Of a DNA stretch of 64,000 nt, positions 38,460-47,585 are shown piece after piece. Below the pieces are notes generated by a model that saw only the letters and a list, made by a program, of their open reading frames with translations, was not told the origin of the DNA and did not search any database. The position numbers and the translations under genes were made by a program. This DNA comes from DAIDKA01 sp963708865 (GTDB taxonomy: Bacteria; Pseudomonadota; Gammaproteobacteria; Steroidobacterales; Steroidobacteraceae). How positions within the stretch are numbered: position 1 is the stretch's first letter; the number at the start of each line of letters is the position of its first letter. The stretch is from contig CAVPUC010000002.1 of assembly GCA_963708865.1 (NCBI GenBank), positions 372,001 through 436,000 on the forward strand. Direction: 5' to 3'.

Positions 38460-39782
38460 ATGGCATCAGCAACGGTTCGATACTCGCGGGGCGGTTGGGT
38501 CGTCGATGTTTCGACGAGAACGTCTGGCAAGCGTCAGCGCTCAATTAAGGGCTTCGGGCCCGGCGCGAAGGCCAAGGCAGCCGCGGAGGCGTATCGCGAC
38601 GAGATTGCGCCGCAAGCTAAGGCTGGGAAGTTCTGGGAACGGCAGACGGCCACGTTCGCTGATCTGTGGGACAAGTTTGCAGGGCATGAGCTGGCAGGTC
38701 CCGACCGTCGGCCCTCAACGATCGCTGATTACCAGGCCATGGGCCGGCTATATCTGATCCCGCAGCTTGGGGCCCGTCTCCTGGGCGAAATCGATGCCGA
38801 GACCATCCTGGACATGAAGACGGCGCTTCAGGCCTCCGCCGGAGCCAAAGCGAGCGGGAAGGCGGGTAGCGGCAAGCCGCTGTCGCCTCGGACAATCGCC
38901 AAGATCCTCACGCTCGGTGGCACGGTGTGGCGATACGGTCGGCGCATTAAGCTGGTCGATGCCAACCCGTTCGCCGATGTTAGGAAGCCGCGGGCGGCAA
39001 AGAAGCCGGTCTACATCTTGGACGCCGGGGAGATTGGCCGGTTGCGGGCGGCTCTTGACGTGCCCGCCGAGCGAATCCTCATCGAACTGGCCATCACGAC
39101 CGGGCTGCGGTCTGGGGAGATGCGGGGGTTAACTTGGGACTCGATCGACTTGGAAGGCCGGCGGCTGTTCGTGGAACGCCAGGCGGCGCGGCGAGGGGAG
39201 GAGGCTGCGACCAAGACCGAGAGCAGCGTCCGGCCGATCCCGATGCCGGCGTACCTGATCCCTGAGCTTAAGCGTTGGAAGGTGGCATGTCCTGTCACGC
39301 AGCGTGGGCTGGTTTTCCCGGGCGAGCCGAATGCCCTCGGCGAACGCGGGCCCATCGATGCGGACAAGCTCCTTCGGCATGTCCTGCGCCGGGCGCTACG
39401 CAAGGCCGGACTGCCTCCGCTTCGGTTCCATGACCTACGCCATATGGCCGCAAGCCTGATGCATGAAGCTGGGGTCCCCCTCAAGCGGGCCCCCGAGATT
39501 TTGGGTCACGCCAGCGAGCGAACGACCCTCGCTGTCTACACCCATGCCATGCGGCGCACGCGGGATGACTCAGCCGACAAGATCGCCGAATTGGCGGGCT
39601 TGGCGCCTGCGGGAAACATTCGGGAAACACTTAGCTCCGTAGAAGGTGATGAAACGGAGCTAAGTGCTTGTTTAATTGGCTCCCCGGGTTGGAATCGAAC
39701 CAACGACCAACGGATTAACAGTCCGACAAATATCGTCTACCGCAGTCCATGGCCGAATAAGGTCGCCGGTGTAGATCTGTAA
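38460..39782 (+). CDS. Tyrosine integrase of the 14.5 kb element
   Basis: A 440-aa tyrosine recombinase. Arm-binding N-terminus (GGWVVDVSTRTSGKRQRS), core-binding domain (about 60-170), catalytic domain with GLRSGEMRGL (Arg), HDLRH (His-x-x-Arg), LGHASERTTLAVYTH (Tyr nucleophile). It would integrate the element at tRNA-Asn. The reading frame runs straight through the right att repeat: the last 40 residues (GSPGWNRTNDQ and following) are read from the tRNA core and the flanking DNA, so the C-terminus changes on excision. Confidence 0.9.
   Translation: MASATVRYSRGGWVVDVSTRTSGKRQRSIKGFGPGAKAKAAAEAYRDEIAPQAKAGKFWERQTATFADLWDKFAGHELAGPDRRPSTIADYQAMGRLYLIPQLGARLLGEIDAETILDMKTALQASAGAKASGKAGSGKPLSPRTIAKILTLGGTVWRYGRRIKLVDANPFADVRKPRAAKKPVYILDAGEIGRLRAALDVPAERILIELAITTGLRSGEMRGLTWDSIDLEGRRLFVERQAARRGEEAATKTESSVRPIPMPAYLIPELKRWKVACPVTQRGLVFPGEPNALGERGPIDADKLLRHVLRRALRKAGLPPLRFHDLRHMAASLMHEAGVPLKRAPEILGHASERTTLAVYTHAMRRTRDDSADKIAELAGLAPAGNIRETLSSVEGDETELSACLIGSPGWNRTNDQRINSPTNIVYRSPWPNKVAGVDL
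39611..39629 (+). promoter_or_regulatory. Paired GGGAAACA boxes, right copy
   Basis: GGGAAACA at 39611 and 39622, an 11-bp step, inside the integrase 3' end and about 50 bp before the right att repeat. Mirrors the left copy at 25342. Confidence 0.5.
39677..39721 (-). repeat. attR of block 2 / left att of block 3: tRNA-Asn 3' half
   Basis: Exact 45-bp copy of 25193-25237, distance 14,484 bp. The DNA to its right (TCCGACAAATATC...) is not the 5' half of the tRNA, so the full tRNA-Asn must lie elsewhere, most simply at the far end of the second element. Confidence 0.8.
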
Positions 39783-39846
39783 TACATTGAATTATAATGT
39801 TTCCTGTCTATAGCGGTCCAAGCTCGTCCACCCACAGCTTTTACGG

Positions 39847-39868
39847 TACTGCTACCATACTGCTACCA
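39847..39868 (+). repeat. Tandem TACTGCTACCA repeat
   Basis: Two head-to-tail copies of TACTGCTACCA, again an 11-bp period, 72 bp before the second integrase. Likely arm-type binding sites for that integrase. Confidence 0.4.
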
Positions 39869-39940
39869 ACTTTGGTCTAGTAGTGGAAAAACGAGACCAA
39901 CGGACTAACGCTTAGAAAGCTGGACGAGGGGTGGTCGCTG

Positions 39941-41293
39941 ATGTCCCGGATTACAACCACGGCACTACGAGGGCGCGGAACCGATGGCAGCCGCTGGCTC
40001 ACGGACGGTGGCTCACGCGGCGGTGGTCGGCTTGCAGCTCGCATAAAGCCGCGCGGCGTATACCTGTACTTCCAATATTTCCACGGGGCTCAAAGACGGT
40101 GGCTGCCGCTCGGGCCATACGATGAGTCGGGAGAGCGGGGGCTTTCGCTGATTCAGGCGCGTGACCGTGCTGCGGAGCTGTCGGCGCTTTATCGTGGTGG
40201 GGTGCATGACCTGCATTTGCACACTGAACGCCAGCTTCAGGCGGGCGAGGATTCGCGAAGGGCCGCCGAGATTGCGGCGACTGATGCCGCTGAGGATGCC
40301 AAACGGGGCACACTGAGACAACTTCTGTCGGCGTACGCTTCCTATCTCGAGCAAGCCGGAAAAACGTCCGCCAAGGACGTCCGGTCGATTTTTGGCAAGC
40401 ATGTCTTCAAAGCTTCAGCCGAACTTGGCGGTCGCAAAGCCTCTGAGCTGTCCATCGATGACTTTGTGGGAATGATCGGGCGGCTGGTCGAGGCGGGAAA
40501 AGGTAGGACGGCTGAGAAGCTTCGCAGTTACCTTCGGTCAGCCTACCAGCTGGCGCTAGAGTCAAAGACGAATCCGGCTGCGCCTTTAACCCTGCGCACT
40601 TACGGCATACAAATTAATCCGATCGCCAGCATTGGAGCACTTTCCCAATTCAACCGCGCGCGGGAGCGGGTTCTGTCGAGTATTGAGCTTGGGGCATTGC
40701 TAAGGAGGTTTGATGGTCTCGACCCTGGGTCGCAAAAGGATGCGCTTCAACTTCTACTCCTGCTGGGCGGGCAGCGACCAGTTCAGCTACTTCGCCTGAA
40801 AGCCACCGATGTCGACCTCGCTGCCGCCACGCTTACTCTGTACGACCCCAAGGGGGCACGACAGCAACCGAGGGCCCACGTTCTACCTCTAGTAGCTGAG
40901 GCAAAGTCCATCCTCTCGCGACGATTGGATGCGCTATCGCCGGGGGAGCCGGTATTTTCCACCGATGGTAAACATTCCGTCCGCGTTGAGACTCTCGGGG
41001 CTCAAATTTCGAGTCTGGTCACGAAAATGCTGGCGAGCGACCCGCCTGAAGCTCGGGAATCGTTTCAGCTTCGCGATCTGCGGCGCACCTGCGAGACGCA
41101 GATGGCGGGACTCAAGATTTCACGTGATGTTCGCGCACAGTTGCAATCGCATGGTCTCGGAGGCGTCCAGACTCGTCACTATGACCGCCACAGCTATTTC
41201 GCTGAGAAGAAGCAAGCACTCCAAAAGTGGGCAAAGCATTTAGCCAAGCTTCAGACGCATCAGGCAACGATCCGCGACTCGAATGGCGTTTAG
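39941..41293 (+). CDS. Tyrosine integrase of the second element
   Basis: A 450-aa P4-type recombinase. N-terminal arm-binding part to about 110; core-binding part to about 230; catalytic part with GGQRPVQLLRL (Arg), LRDLRRTCET (box II, with Arg-Asp-Leu-Arg instead of the usual His-x-x-Arg) and LQSHGLGGVQTRHYDRHSY (Tyr in HYDRH). This variant of box II is shared by a known ICE/prophage subfamily, so it is probably active. It lies next to the tRNA-Asn remnant and reads into the second element. Confidence 0.85.
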   Translation: MSRITTTALRGRGTDGSRWLTDGGSRGGGRLAARIKPRGVYLYFQYFHGAQRRWLPLGPYDESGERGLSLIQARDRAAELSALYRGGVHDLHLHTERQLQAGEDSRRAAEIAATDAAEDAKRGTLRQLLSAYASYLEQAGKTSAKDVRSIFGKHVFKASAELGGRKASELSIDDFVGMIGRLVEAGKGRTAEKLRSYLRSAYQLALESKTNPAAPLTLRTYGIQINPIASIGALSQFNRARERVLSSIELGALLRRFDGLDPGSQKDALQLLLLLGGQRPVQLLRLKATDVDLAAATLTLYDPKGARQQPRAHVLPLVAEAKSILSRRLDALSPGEPVFSTDGKHSVRVETLGAQISSLVTKMLASDPPEARESFQLRDLRRTCETQMAGLKISRDVRAQLQSHGLGGVQTRHYDRHSYFAEKKQALQKWAKHLAKLQTHQATIRDSNGV

Positions 41294-41429
41294 GATCTGA
41301 TTAATGTGCCCCTCGAGCGCTCCAAAAAAGTCTTGAGCCTGGGAACCACTTCGATTTTCTGCAAAGTCATAGATCACGATCGGCAGCTCACGGATTCGGT
41401 GCTGCTGTAATTCCAGAAGTAAGCTCTGA

Positions 41430-41912
41430 TTGCAGCGCTGCATGCCAGTGGCGTCAAAGATCTGACCATCATTTCTAACAATGCGGGCGTCGATGAGTTT
41501 GGTCTGGGCCCGCTCTTGGTCAGTCGCCAGGTACGCAAAATGATTTCCTCCTACGTCGGGGAGAACAAGGAATTCGAGCGCCAGTACCTGGCGGGGGAGC
41601 TGGAGATTTAATTCAACCCGCAGGGGACGCTCGCGGAGCGGATTCGGGCTGGCGGCGCCGGCATTTATGGCTTCTACACGCGCACGGGCGCCGGAACTGT
41701 CGTGGCCCAGACCAAGGAAACCCCGGCTCGTGGGGACGGACACTTTCGTGCTCGAACTGGGACTGACCGCGGATCTGTCACTCATCAAGGCGTGGCGGGG
41801 TGACACGGAGGGCAACCTGATCTACCGCCGCACTGCCCGCAACTTCAATCCGATGATGGCGACGGCGGGGCGCGTCACGGTGGCCGAGGTGGAGGAGCCA
41901 GCTTCGCGATGA
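41430..41912 (+). pseudogene. Decayed 3-oxoacid CoA-transferase subunit A
   Basis: Fragments of a ScoA/AtoD-like protein: ALHASGVKDLTIISNNAGVD, MISSYVGENKEFERQYLAGE, then a TAA in place of a Glu codon, FNPQGTLAERIRAGGAGI, a frame change, then LELGLTADLSLIKAWRGDTE and ARNFNPMMATAGRVTVAEVE. The N-terminal 30 or so residues and the C-terminal end are missing. A true relic: nonsense codon plus frameshift plus truncations. Sits between the integrase and the PilZ kinase. Confidence 0.8.
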
Positions 41913-42066
41913 TCCGCTGACATCGGCAAGGCGGTAATCGTCATCCCGGCGTGTGCACCTGATCAGTCACCCGTTCAAGCGTCGGGTTACGGCGCCTCAT
42001 GGTGTAGGACTGATGGCCGGCAAGTCCAATAGCGTCGCACAGGAAGCGGCGGCATCTCAGTTTCAT

Positions 42067-44184
42067 CTACAAACTGGGATCCGTTTGCGTTCCATGCTTC
42101 GGAGGCTCGGCGCCGAGCTTCTGCCACGGTGGCTGCGCCGTTCCAGTGGGCAGTCGTACGGTGAAATCGCTGCCGCGGTAGGGGCCTCCACTCCGTACAT
42201 CGACGTGTCCGCCGTGGAGTTCGACAATACCTCGCACGAGCGACAGCCCTACGCCAAGTCCACCTTCCGAGTGGCTAGTTGCTGCTCGATCTTGCGTGAA
42301 CAATGTGAACAGCCGCGGCATAAGCTCGGCTGAAATGCCAATGCCATTATCTCTTACTACTACGATCACTTCTTCATCTTCCTGTGTGGCCTGCAGATGG
42401 ATGCGTCCTCCTGGATCAGTGTACTTCGCAGCATTAATGAGCAGATTGGCGAAGACCTGCGCCAGACGCACTGGATCGCCTTCAAGTCTCGTCAGTCGTC
42501 CCGGCAGATCGATAGAGACGTTGTGACGTTTGGCATCAAGGATGGGCCGGGCGGCGTCAAGCGCGGCCCCTAGGACAGCGCTGAGCTCGATATGGCTTTT
42601 CTTTAGCTCAAGCTTTCCAAATATAATGCGCGAGACGTCGAGAAGGTCATCCAACAGTCGGCTCATGTGGGCGACTTGGCGTTCAATCACCTCTTCCGCA
42701 TTGAGTTGCTGTTCTCGTGTGCGCTCGCTTTTCTTCGTCATCGCCAAGGCGTATCGGATTGGCGCGAGGGGATTGCGAAGCTCATGTGCAACCATCGCCA
42801 AGAACTCATCCTTCTGTCGATCTGCCTTCCGCAGATGCTGCTCAAGGCGCTTCTGAGGCGTGATATCGCTGATTGTCCCAATCCATCCGCAGACCGCTCC
42901 TTCGGAATCAACATCGGGTACATAGATAACCCGCATGTATCGAAGGCCTGTGCCCGTATATGGAATTTCGGTCTCGAATTCGACCCGCTCTCCTGCCAGC
43001 ACACGGTCAACATACGGCTGAATAACTTTGAACGCGCTCTCCCCCATGATATCCACGATCCGCTTGCCTATGATCAACTCAGGAGGCTTTCCGAGAAATG
43101 CGGCGCATGCTTTGTTAACAAAAAGATACCGATGGTCGCGACTGCACCGGGTAAGCAATGCCTCCGTCTGTGCTGTTAAGCGTTCTAATTGCAGCCGATT
43201 CTCTATCACCAGCTCCTCTGTCTGAAGGCGCTCTAAGTAATCTGCGGACTGCCGGGCCAACAGATCCAAGTAGCGTAGCTCCCGCTCCTTCAAGCGGGTC
43301 GGCTGGCGGAAGTGCGTAGATATCATGCCAAACACCCGCCCAGTGCTGCTCACGAGTGGGGTCGACTGCACTGCGCGCACGTCTTCCCCAAGTAGTACAT
43401 CGAGAGCGGGCGTGCCTGCGAACAGCTCGCTTTTCGTAATGTCGTCAACCATTACCCGCTTGGCTGCAGCCAATGCTGACCCGCAGACAGCAGCCGTCTC
43501 GCCCTGTACATGCGAAAAGAAACCAAGAAACGGTTGATGAAAGCCACGCTGGGCTCTAATTACTAAATTGGCGGTCGACCTCTCAATTAACTGCACATTC
43601 CCCTTGTCGGCCGTGGTAATGAAGATTGCAGTATCTAAGATAGCATCCAGGCAGCTGGCACAATCATCGCCGGCCCGCAGACAGAGATTGCCAACTTCAC
43701 AAAGGCGGGTAAGCGCTTCAACGTCGGTAATGCAATCGCTTGCGCCATCGGGGTCCACTGCACTATAAGCGGTACTGCTGGCGGACTCGACGCTCCTATA
43801 GATGCCCCTATCGAGGCGGGGTCGTCGATGCTCAGCGGCAAACCGACCATCGTACCTCCGCATGTCGGCGGTGTCTGGATCGGCGCGGTCTGCGGATAAG
43901 ACGGCGCTGTTAGCTGTCACCAACAACGCGCAAATGATCTGTGGCGGCCAGCTACACCATTCCACGCCAGATCCTTCTGCCGCGTTGCGTACGACTCTAG
44001 CGGCTAAAGGATGGCCATCAACCATGATCTCGATTTGCGCCATTAATGGTTGCATGACGTTGGTGCGAATGAATGCGCCACTAAAGCTGGCGTCGATAAC
44101 GGTACCGGTACCGACACCTCCGGTCGGAAAACGGAGCAATACCGGAACATCGATGCCCATGCGCTCACCCCAGCGGTGTTCCAT
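42067..44184 (-). CDS. PilZ-GAF-PAS sensor histidine kinase
   Basis: A 705-aa cytosolic kinase. N-terminal PilZ-like domain (1-85; DASFSGAF motif), a linker, GAF (about 150-320), PAS (about 335-450), HisKA with phospho-accepting H467 in VAHELRNPLAP, and HATPase (NLLINAAKY, DNGIGI, GGLGVGLSLV). No receiver follows, so a separate response regulator is needed; the CheY-like gene at 52438 is one candidate. PilZ fused to a kinase is an unusual way to couple c-di-GMP to phosphorelay. The PilZ N-terminus MEHRWGERMG is echoed in the orphan PilZ gene at 48742. Confidence 0.88.
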   Translation of the reverse strand: MEHRWGERMGIDVPVLLRFPTGGVGTGTVIDASFSGAFIRTNVMQPLMAQIEIMVDGHPLAARVVRNAAEGSGVEWCSWPPQIICALLVTANSAVLSADRADPDTADMRRYDGRFAAEHRRPRLDRGIYRSVESASSTAYSAVDPDGASDCITDVEALTRLCEVGNLCLRAGDDCASCLDAILDTAIFITTADKGNVQLIERSTANLVIRAQRGFHQPFLGFFSHVQGETAAVCGSALAAAKRVMVDDITKSELFAGTPALDVLLGEDVRAVQSTPLVSSTGRVFGMISTHFRQPTRLKERELRYLDLLARQSADYLERLQTEELVIENRLQLERLTAQTEALLTRCSRDHRYLFVNKACAAFLGKPPELIIGKRIVDIMGESAFKVIQPYVDRVLAGERVEFETEIPYTGTGLRYMRVIYVPDVDSEGAVCGWIGTISDITPQKRLEQHLRKADRQKDEFLAMVAHELRNPLAPIRYALAMTKKSERTREQQLNAEEVIERQVAHMSRLLDDLLDVSRIIFGKLELKKSHIELSAVLGAALDAARPILDAKRHNVSIDLPGRLTRLEGDPVRLAQVFANLLINAAKYTDPGGRIHLQATQEDEEVIVVVRDNGIGISAELMPRLFTLFTQDRAATSHSEGGLGVGLSLVRGIVELHGGHVDVRSGGPYRGSDFTVRLPTGTAQPPWQKLGAEPPKHGTQTDPSL

Positions 44185-45242
44185 TACCCGTCTCCTGGTG
44201 GCTCGCTGCGATCTTTAAGTGCGATCACAACGTTTGTGTGTACCAATAGATATGAACATCGTCGATTCAGTAATGCGGGTTTTCTGACGGATGGGAGCAC
44301 CTGTGATGGTTCCTGCATTGGACAGTCGCCGCGTGTGCCATACGATCGTCTCGCGCCGATTCGATGAATATTGGACGGGCTGCGGGCGGGAGCGTCAGCA
44401 CTTTTACAATAACCGATCAGCAATGGTCAATCAGAAATGGCCTACATGACGGGAGGGAGAATTATGCTGCCGCCGTTCCACCGTTGATGATTAGGACGAT
44501 ACAAGGAGGCACTGGAGTGTCATTATGGCTGCTGATGGTGCGGGGTTGATTGAAGCTCGTCATGTCACAGCGCCTCCGCCCCGGCACGTGATCGGCGGTC
44601 CGGTGATCACCGATGCTATCCGCAGTCGTCTGGAGCACTTTGCGCTCAAGATCTCAAGATCCACATCACCGGCAAGAGCTACCGCGGCGTCAAGGCACGA
44701 AACAATGTCCCGACCTCATGTTTCTCAAACAACAAGGTCAGTATTCCAAAATAAGGATCGGTGCCAAGCAGAAGAGTTCGGGGCCAATCATCGTCAGCGA
44801 TGAGCCAGTGCACTCTGCCGGTTGACAGGTATAAGAGCGCGCCCCGATTCACTTTGATAGTGCGCATGTACATAAGAAGCTGTCCGCCGTGGAGGCACCC
44901 ACAAATACGGTGCCGATTGCGCGCAATCTTTCAGCAGGCGCGGACGAATAATCGGGATGCCGCCTTCATCGCCTCAACGATAGGCCGAGTGCTACACCGC
45001 ACCGCCCCACGAAGCAATCGTCGAGCGAGGCAGCGGCATTCTGGCACGTCCAAAGATTCCTTCTTGGGTAGAGCGGAACAGGATTACGGTATTTTCTATC
45101 AGGACTTTGCGCCAGCAGGCCCGCGGTTGGCATGCTGAACTCGCCAGCCTGGGCCGATGGGGCCTTGCCGCCTCGCTTTTCCGCTTGAGCTCGCTCGTGT
45201 ATTTCCGGAACTAAAGGTAGGGGGGATTTCCGCAGCTGCATG
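44185..45242. other. 1.06 kb without a convincing gene
   Basis: Several short frames exist (for example 44525-44803 plus, 44679-44873 minus, 44966-45241 minus) but none has a recognisable domain, good start context or coding-like composition. Probably decayed DNA between two kinase genes of the second element. Confidence 0.5.
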
Positions 45243-47585
45243 TCAGCCGCTGGTGACGCTGCTGGAGATACGTCGGATGACCGCCATCAGATGGCTCGCG
45301 TCAACCGGCTTCACGACATGATCGAGAAACCCGGCTTCGCGGCTTCGCTGCTGATCCTGTTCCATGCCATAGCCACTTAGTGCAACGCCTTTGATTCCGA
45401 ACTCATCACGAAGCTGCCTCATCAAGTCATAGCCTGTACCATCGGGCAACCCCAGGTCGCTTACGACGACATCGAACTGTTCTGTGGCGGAAAGTCGCAG
45501 CGCAGCGTCGACGCTTCCTGCGGTCTTAACAGCATATCCGGACGCACTGAGCAAGGTTGCCAGCACTTCGCGAGTGTCGGAATGATCCTCGACCAGCAGC
45601 ACGCGCAGAGCCTCTATGCGGACAGTGTGATCCGGCAGTTCCACCGGAGCGGCTTCTATGGCCGCCTCGCTAGCGAGAGGTAGCTCAACGGTAAAGGTCG
45701 CGCCTGTGCCGGAGCCGCCGCTTTTAGCGTTGATCGAACCGCCATGAAGCTCAACAATGGCCTTACAGATTGCGAGCCCCAGGCCGAGGCCGCCAAATTG
45801 ACGGGTTATTTGCGAATCACCCTGCTCAAAAGCACCAAATATCTTGGGAAGGACCTCGGCTTCAATGCCAATGCCGGTATCGCACACCTCAAGGCGCACC
45901 GATCCGGATGCATTTTCAGTGCGAACGAAGATACTCCCACCATTGGGCGTGAACTTGGCCGCATTGCTCAGCAGGTTCCAGAATGTCTGCTGTAGCCGGA
46001 TAGGGTCGGCATTTACCAGATCGTTCTCCGCTTGCAGAGCGAGCTCGAGGTTCAACTTCTTCGCCGATAGCTCGCTCCCGCAAGTCTGGCTCGCCAGTGT
46101 CAACACCGCATGAAGCCTCGTGGGCTGCAAATGCAACTGCATCTTGCCGCTCGTGACCCGACTGAGATCCAATAGATCATCGATGAGACGGGTCTCCAGG
46201 TCGACGTTGCGTCGTATCATTGCCAAATGCTTTCTATATTTCTGCGGAAAGTCGGGATCACGCTCCAGGGTCGCGACCGTCAGCACCACCGGGGAAAGAG
46301 GTGTACGCAACTCGTGACTCAGTGCGGCAAGAAAGTGGTCCTTCGCGCGCACTGCGGCTTCCGCCTGTCTGCGCAATGCTTCCTCTTGGGTTAGCAGCAG
46401 CTCGCGCTGGCGCTCCAAGTTCTTGCGGGCGGTGATGTCGTTGAAGATGATGCCGACACGGCGCAGTTCGGGAGCACCAACGCGAAATGCACAAACCTCG
46501 AAATAACGTTGCAAGGCCGCTGCCGGTCTCTCAAAGCGAAGTGTCTCTCCGCTGAGTGCGATGCGACCATAAAGGTCGAACCAGTGTTGTTCGTGATCTG
46601 GCGCAATTTCGCGCATGCGCCGGCCCCGGGCATTCTTAATCCCCGTTTGTGTTTCAAATACCGGGTTGACTTCCAAAAAACGATAATCAATGGGATTATT
46701 CTTTTCATCGAATATGAGTTCGGCGACGCAGTAACCCTCGTCCATTGACTCGAAGAGGGTGCGGAAGCGGGCCTCGCTTTCGCGTAGCTCCCCGACAAAC
46801 TGTTTTCGCTCGGTGATGTCTCTAAACGACACCAAGATCAGGGAGGTTCCGTCGCGAATCAGGCGACGCGCATCGATGAGCACGCTGCGACGCGCGCCGT
46901 CGGGGAACTCGCGCTCAAGTTCGACGGTTCGAAAGTCCTGGTCGTGCGTGAGGGTCAATATCAACGACTGCCACAGCGTGGATGCTTTCCATTCTGCGTC
47001 GCCCAGAGCGCATAACGGAATATGCTGAGTTTCTTCTCTTGAAACGCCAAACCACTCGTAGAAGGCGCGATTCGCCGTCTGCACCTGTAAGCGGACATCG
47101 AGCACTACGATGGGGTCGCTCACGGCATTCAGGATAGTTTTGGTGTATTCCCGTTCGTAAATGGCCTGGCCGAGACTGGCACGGAAGGCGGTGAAATTCG
47201 TGAACGTAAGTACTGCGCCACACAGCTGTTGATCGGTTGTCGTGTGGGGAGCGATGCGAATGAGAAAATATCGCCCCTCGTGTTTCATCTCTTGTCGAGA
47301 TGGCACTGCATCCGCCATCACCTGCATGCACGTGCGGTGGATTTCCGGAAGACCCAGCAGTGCTTGCATATTGCTGGTATGCCGGCCGATGTCCGATTTG
47401 CTGATGCCAAGCGTGTCCGCCGCCGCCCGATTGAAACGAGTTAACTTGCAGTCGCGCCCGACCACAAGGATGGGGACATCGATCGTGTCCAGAATCGCGG
47501 CGACATCGATGCTCGTCGAGTGCGCGGCGCTGCTCGTGCCTCCGGTCTCACGGACACCCAAGTCGGCGTCAGCCGCATCGTTCAC
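45243..47585 (-). CDS. PAS hybrid histidine kinase with receiver domain
   Basis: A 780-aa hybrid kinase. Three PAS domains (about 28-135, 145-260, 270-385; MDEGYCVAELIFDEKNNPIDYRFLEVN is typical of the third), HisKA with H424 in LSHELRTPLSP, HATPase (NLLSNAAKF, DTGIGIE, GGLGLGLAI) and a C-terminal receiver (about 655-770) with LLVEDHSD and the phospho-acceptor Asp in SDLGLPDG. Start is GTG 47585, overlapping the MEDS gene's TAG by one base, so the two are co-translated. Confidence 0.9.
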   Translation of the reverse strand: MNDAADADLGVRETGGTSSAAHSTSIDVAAILDTIDVPILVVGRDCKLTRFNRAAADTLGISKSDIGRHTSNMQALLGLPEIHRTCMQVMADAVPSRQEMKHEGRYFLIRIAPHTTTDQQLCGAVLTFTNFTAFRASLGQAIYEREYTKTILNAVSDPIVVLDVRLQVQTANRAFYEWFGVSREETQHIPLCALGDAEWKASTLWQSLILTLTHDQDFRTVELEREFPDGARRSVLIDARRLIRDGTSLILVSFRDITERKQFVGELRESEARFRTLFESMDEGYCVAELIFDEKNNPIDYRFLEVNPVFETQTGIKNARGRRMREIAPDHEQHWFDLYGRIALSGETLRFERPAAALQRYFEVCAFRVGAPELRRVGIIFNDITARKNLERQRELLLTQEEALRRQAEAAVRAKDHFLAALSHELRTPLSPVVLTVATLERDPDFPQKYRKHLAMIRRNVDLETRLIDDLLDLSRVTSGKMQLHLQPTRLHAVLTLASQTCGSELSAKKLNLELALQAENDLVNADPIRLQQTFWNLLSNAAKFTPNGGSIFVRTENASGSVRLEVCDTGIGIEAEVLPKIFGAFEQGDSQITRQFGGLGLGLAICKAIVELHGGSINAKSGGSGTGATFTVELPLASEAAIEAAPVELPDHTVRIEALRVLLVEDHSDTREVLATLLSASGYAVKTAGSVDAALRLSATEQFDVVVSDLGLPDGTGYDLMRQLRDEFGIKGVALSGYGMEQDQQRSREAGFLDHVVKPVDASHLMAVIRRISSSVTSG

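Noticed and set aside
25193..39721. Complete tRNA-Asn gene
   Set aside because: Both copies hold only the 3' half; the anticodon-arm 5' side, D-arm and 5' acceptor strand are missing on both sides.
39897..39912. ACCAACGGACTAACGC, similar to the tRNA-Asn anticodon stretch
   Set aside because: Too short and with mismatches; may be chance, so not reported as an att site.
44525..45241. Three short frames between the two kinases
   Set aside because: No recognisable domain, poor start context and frames on both strands compete; listed only as a gene-poor stretch.
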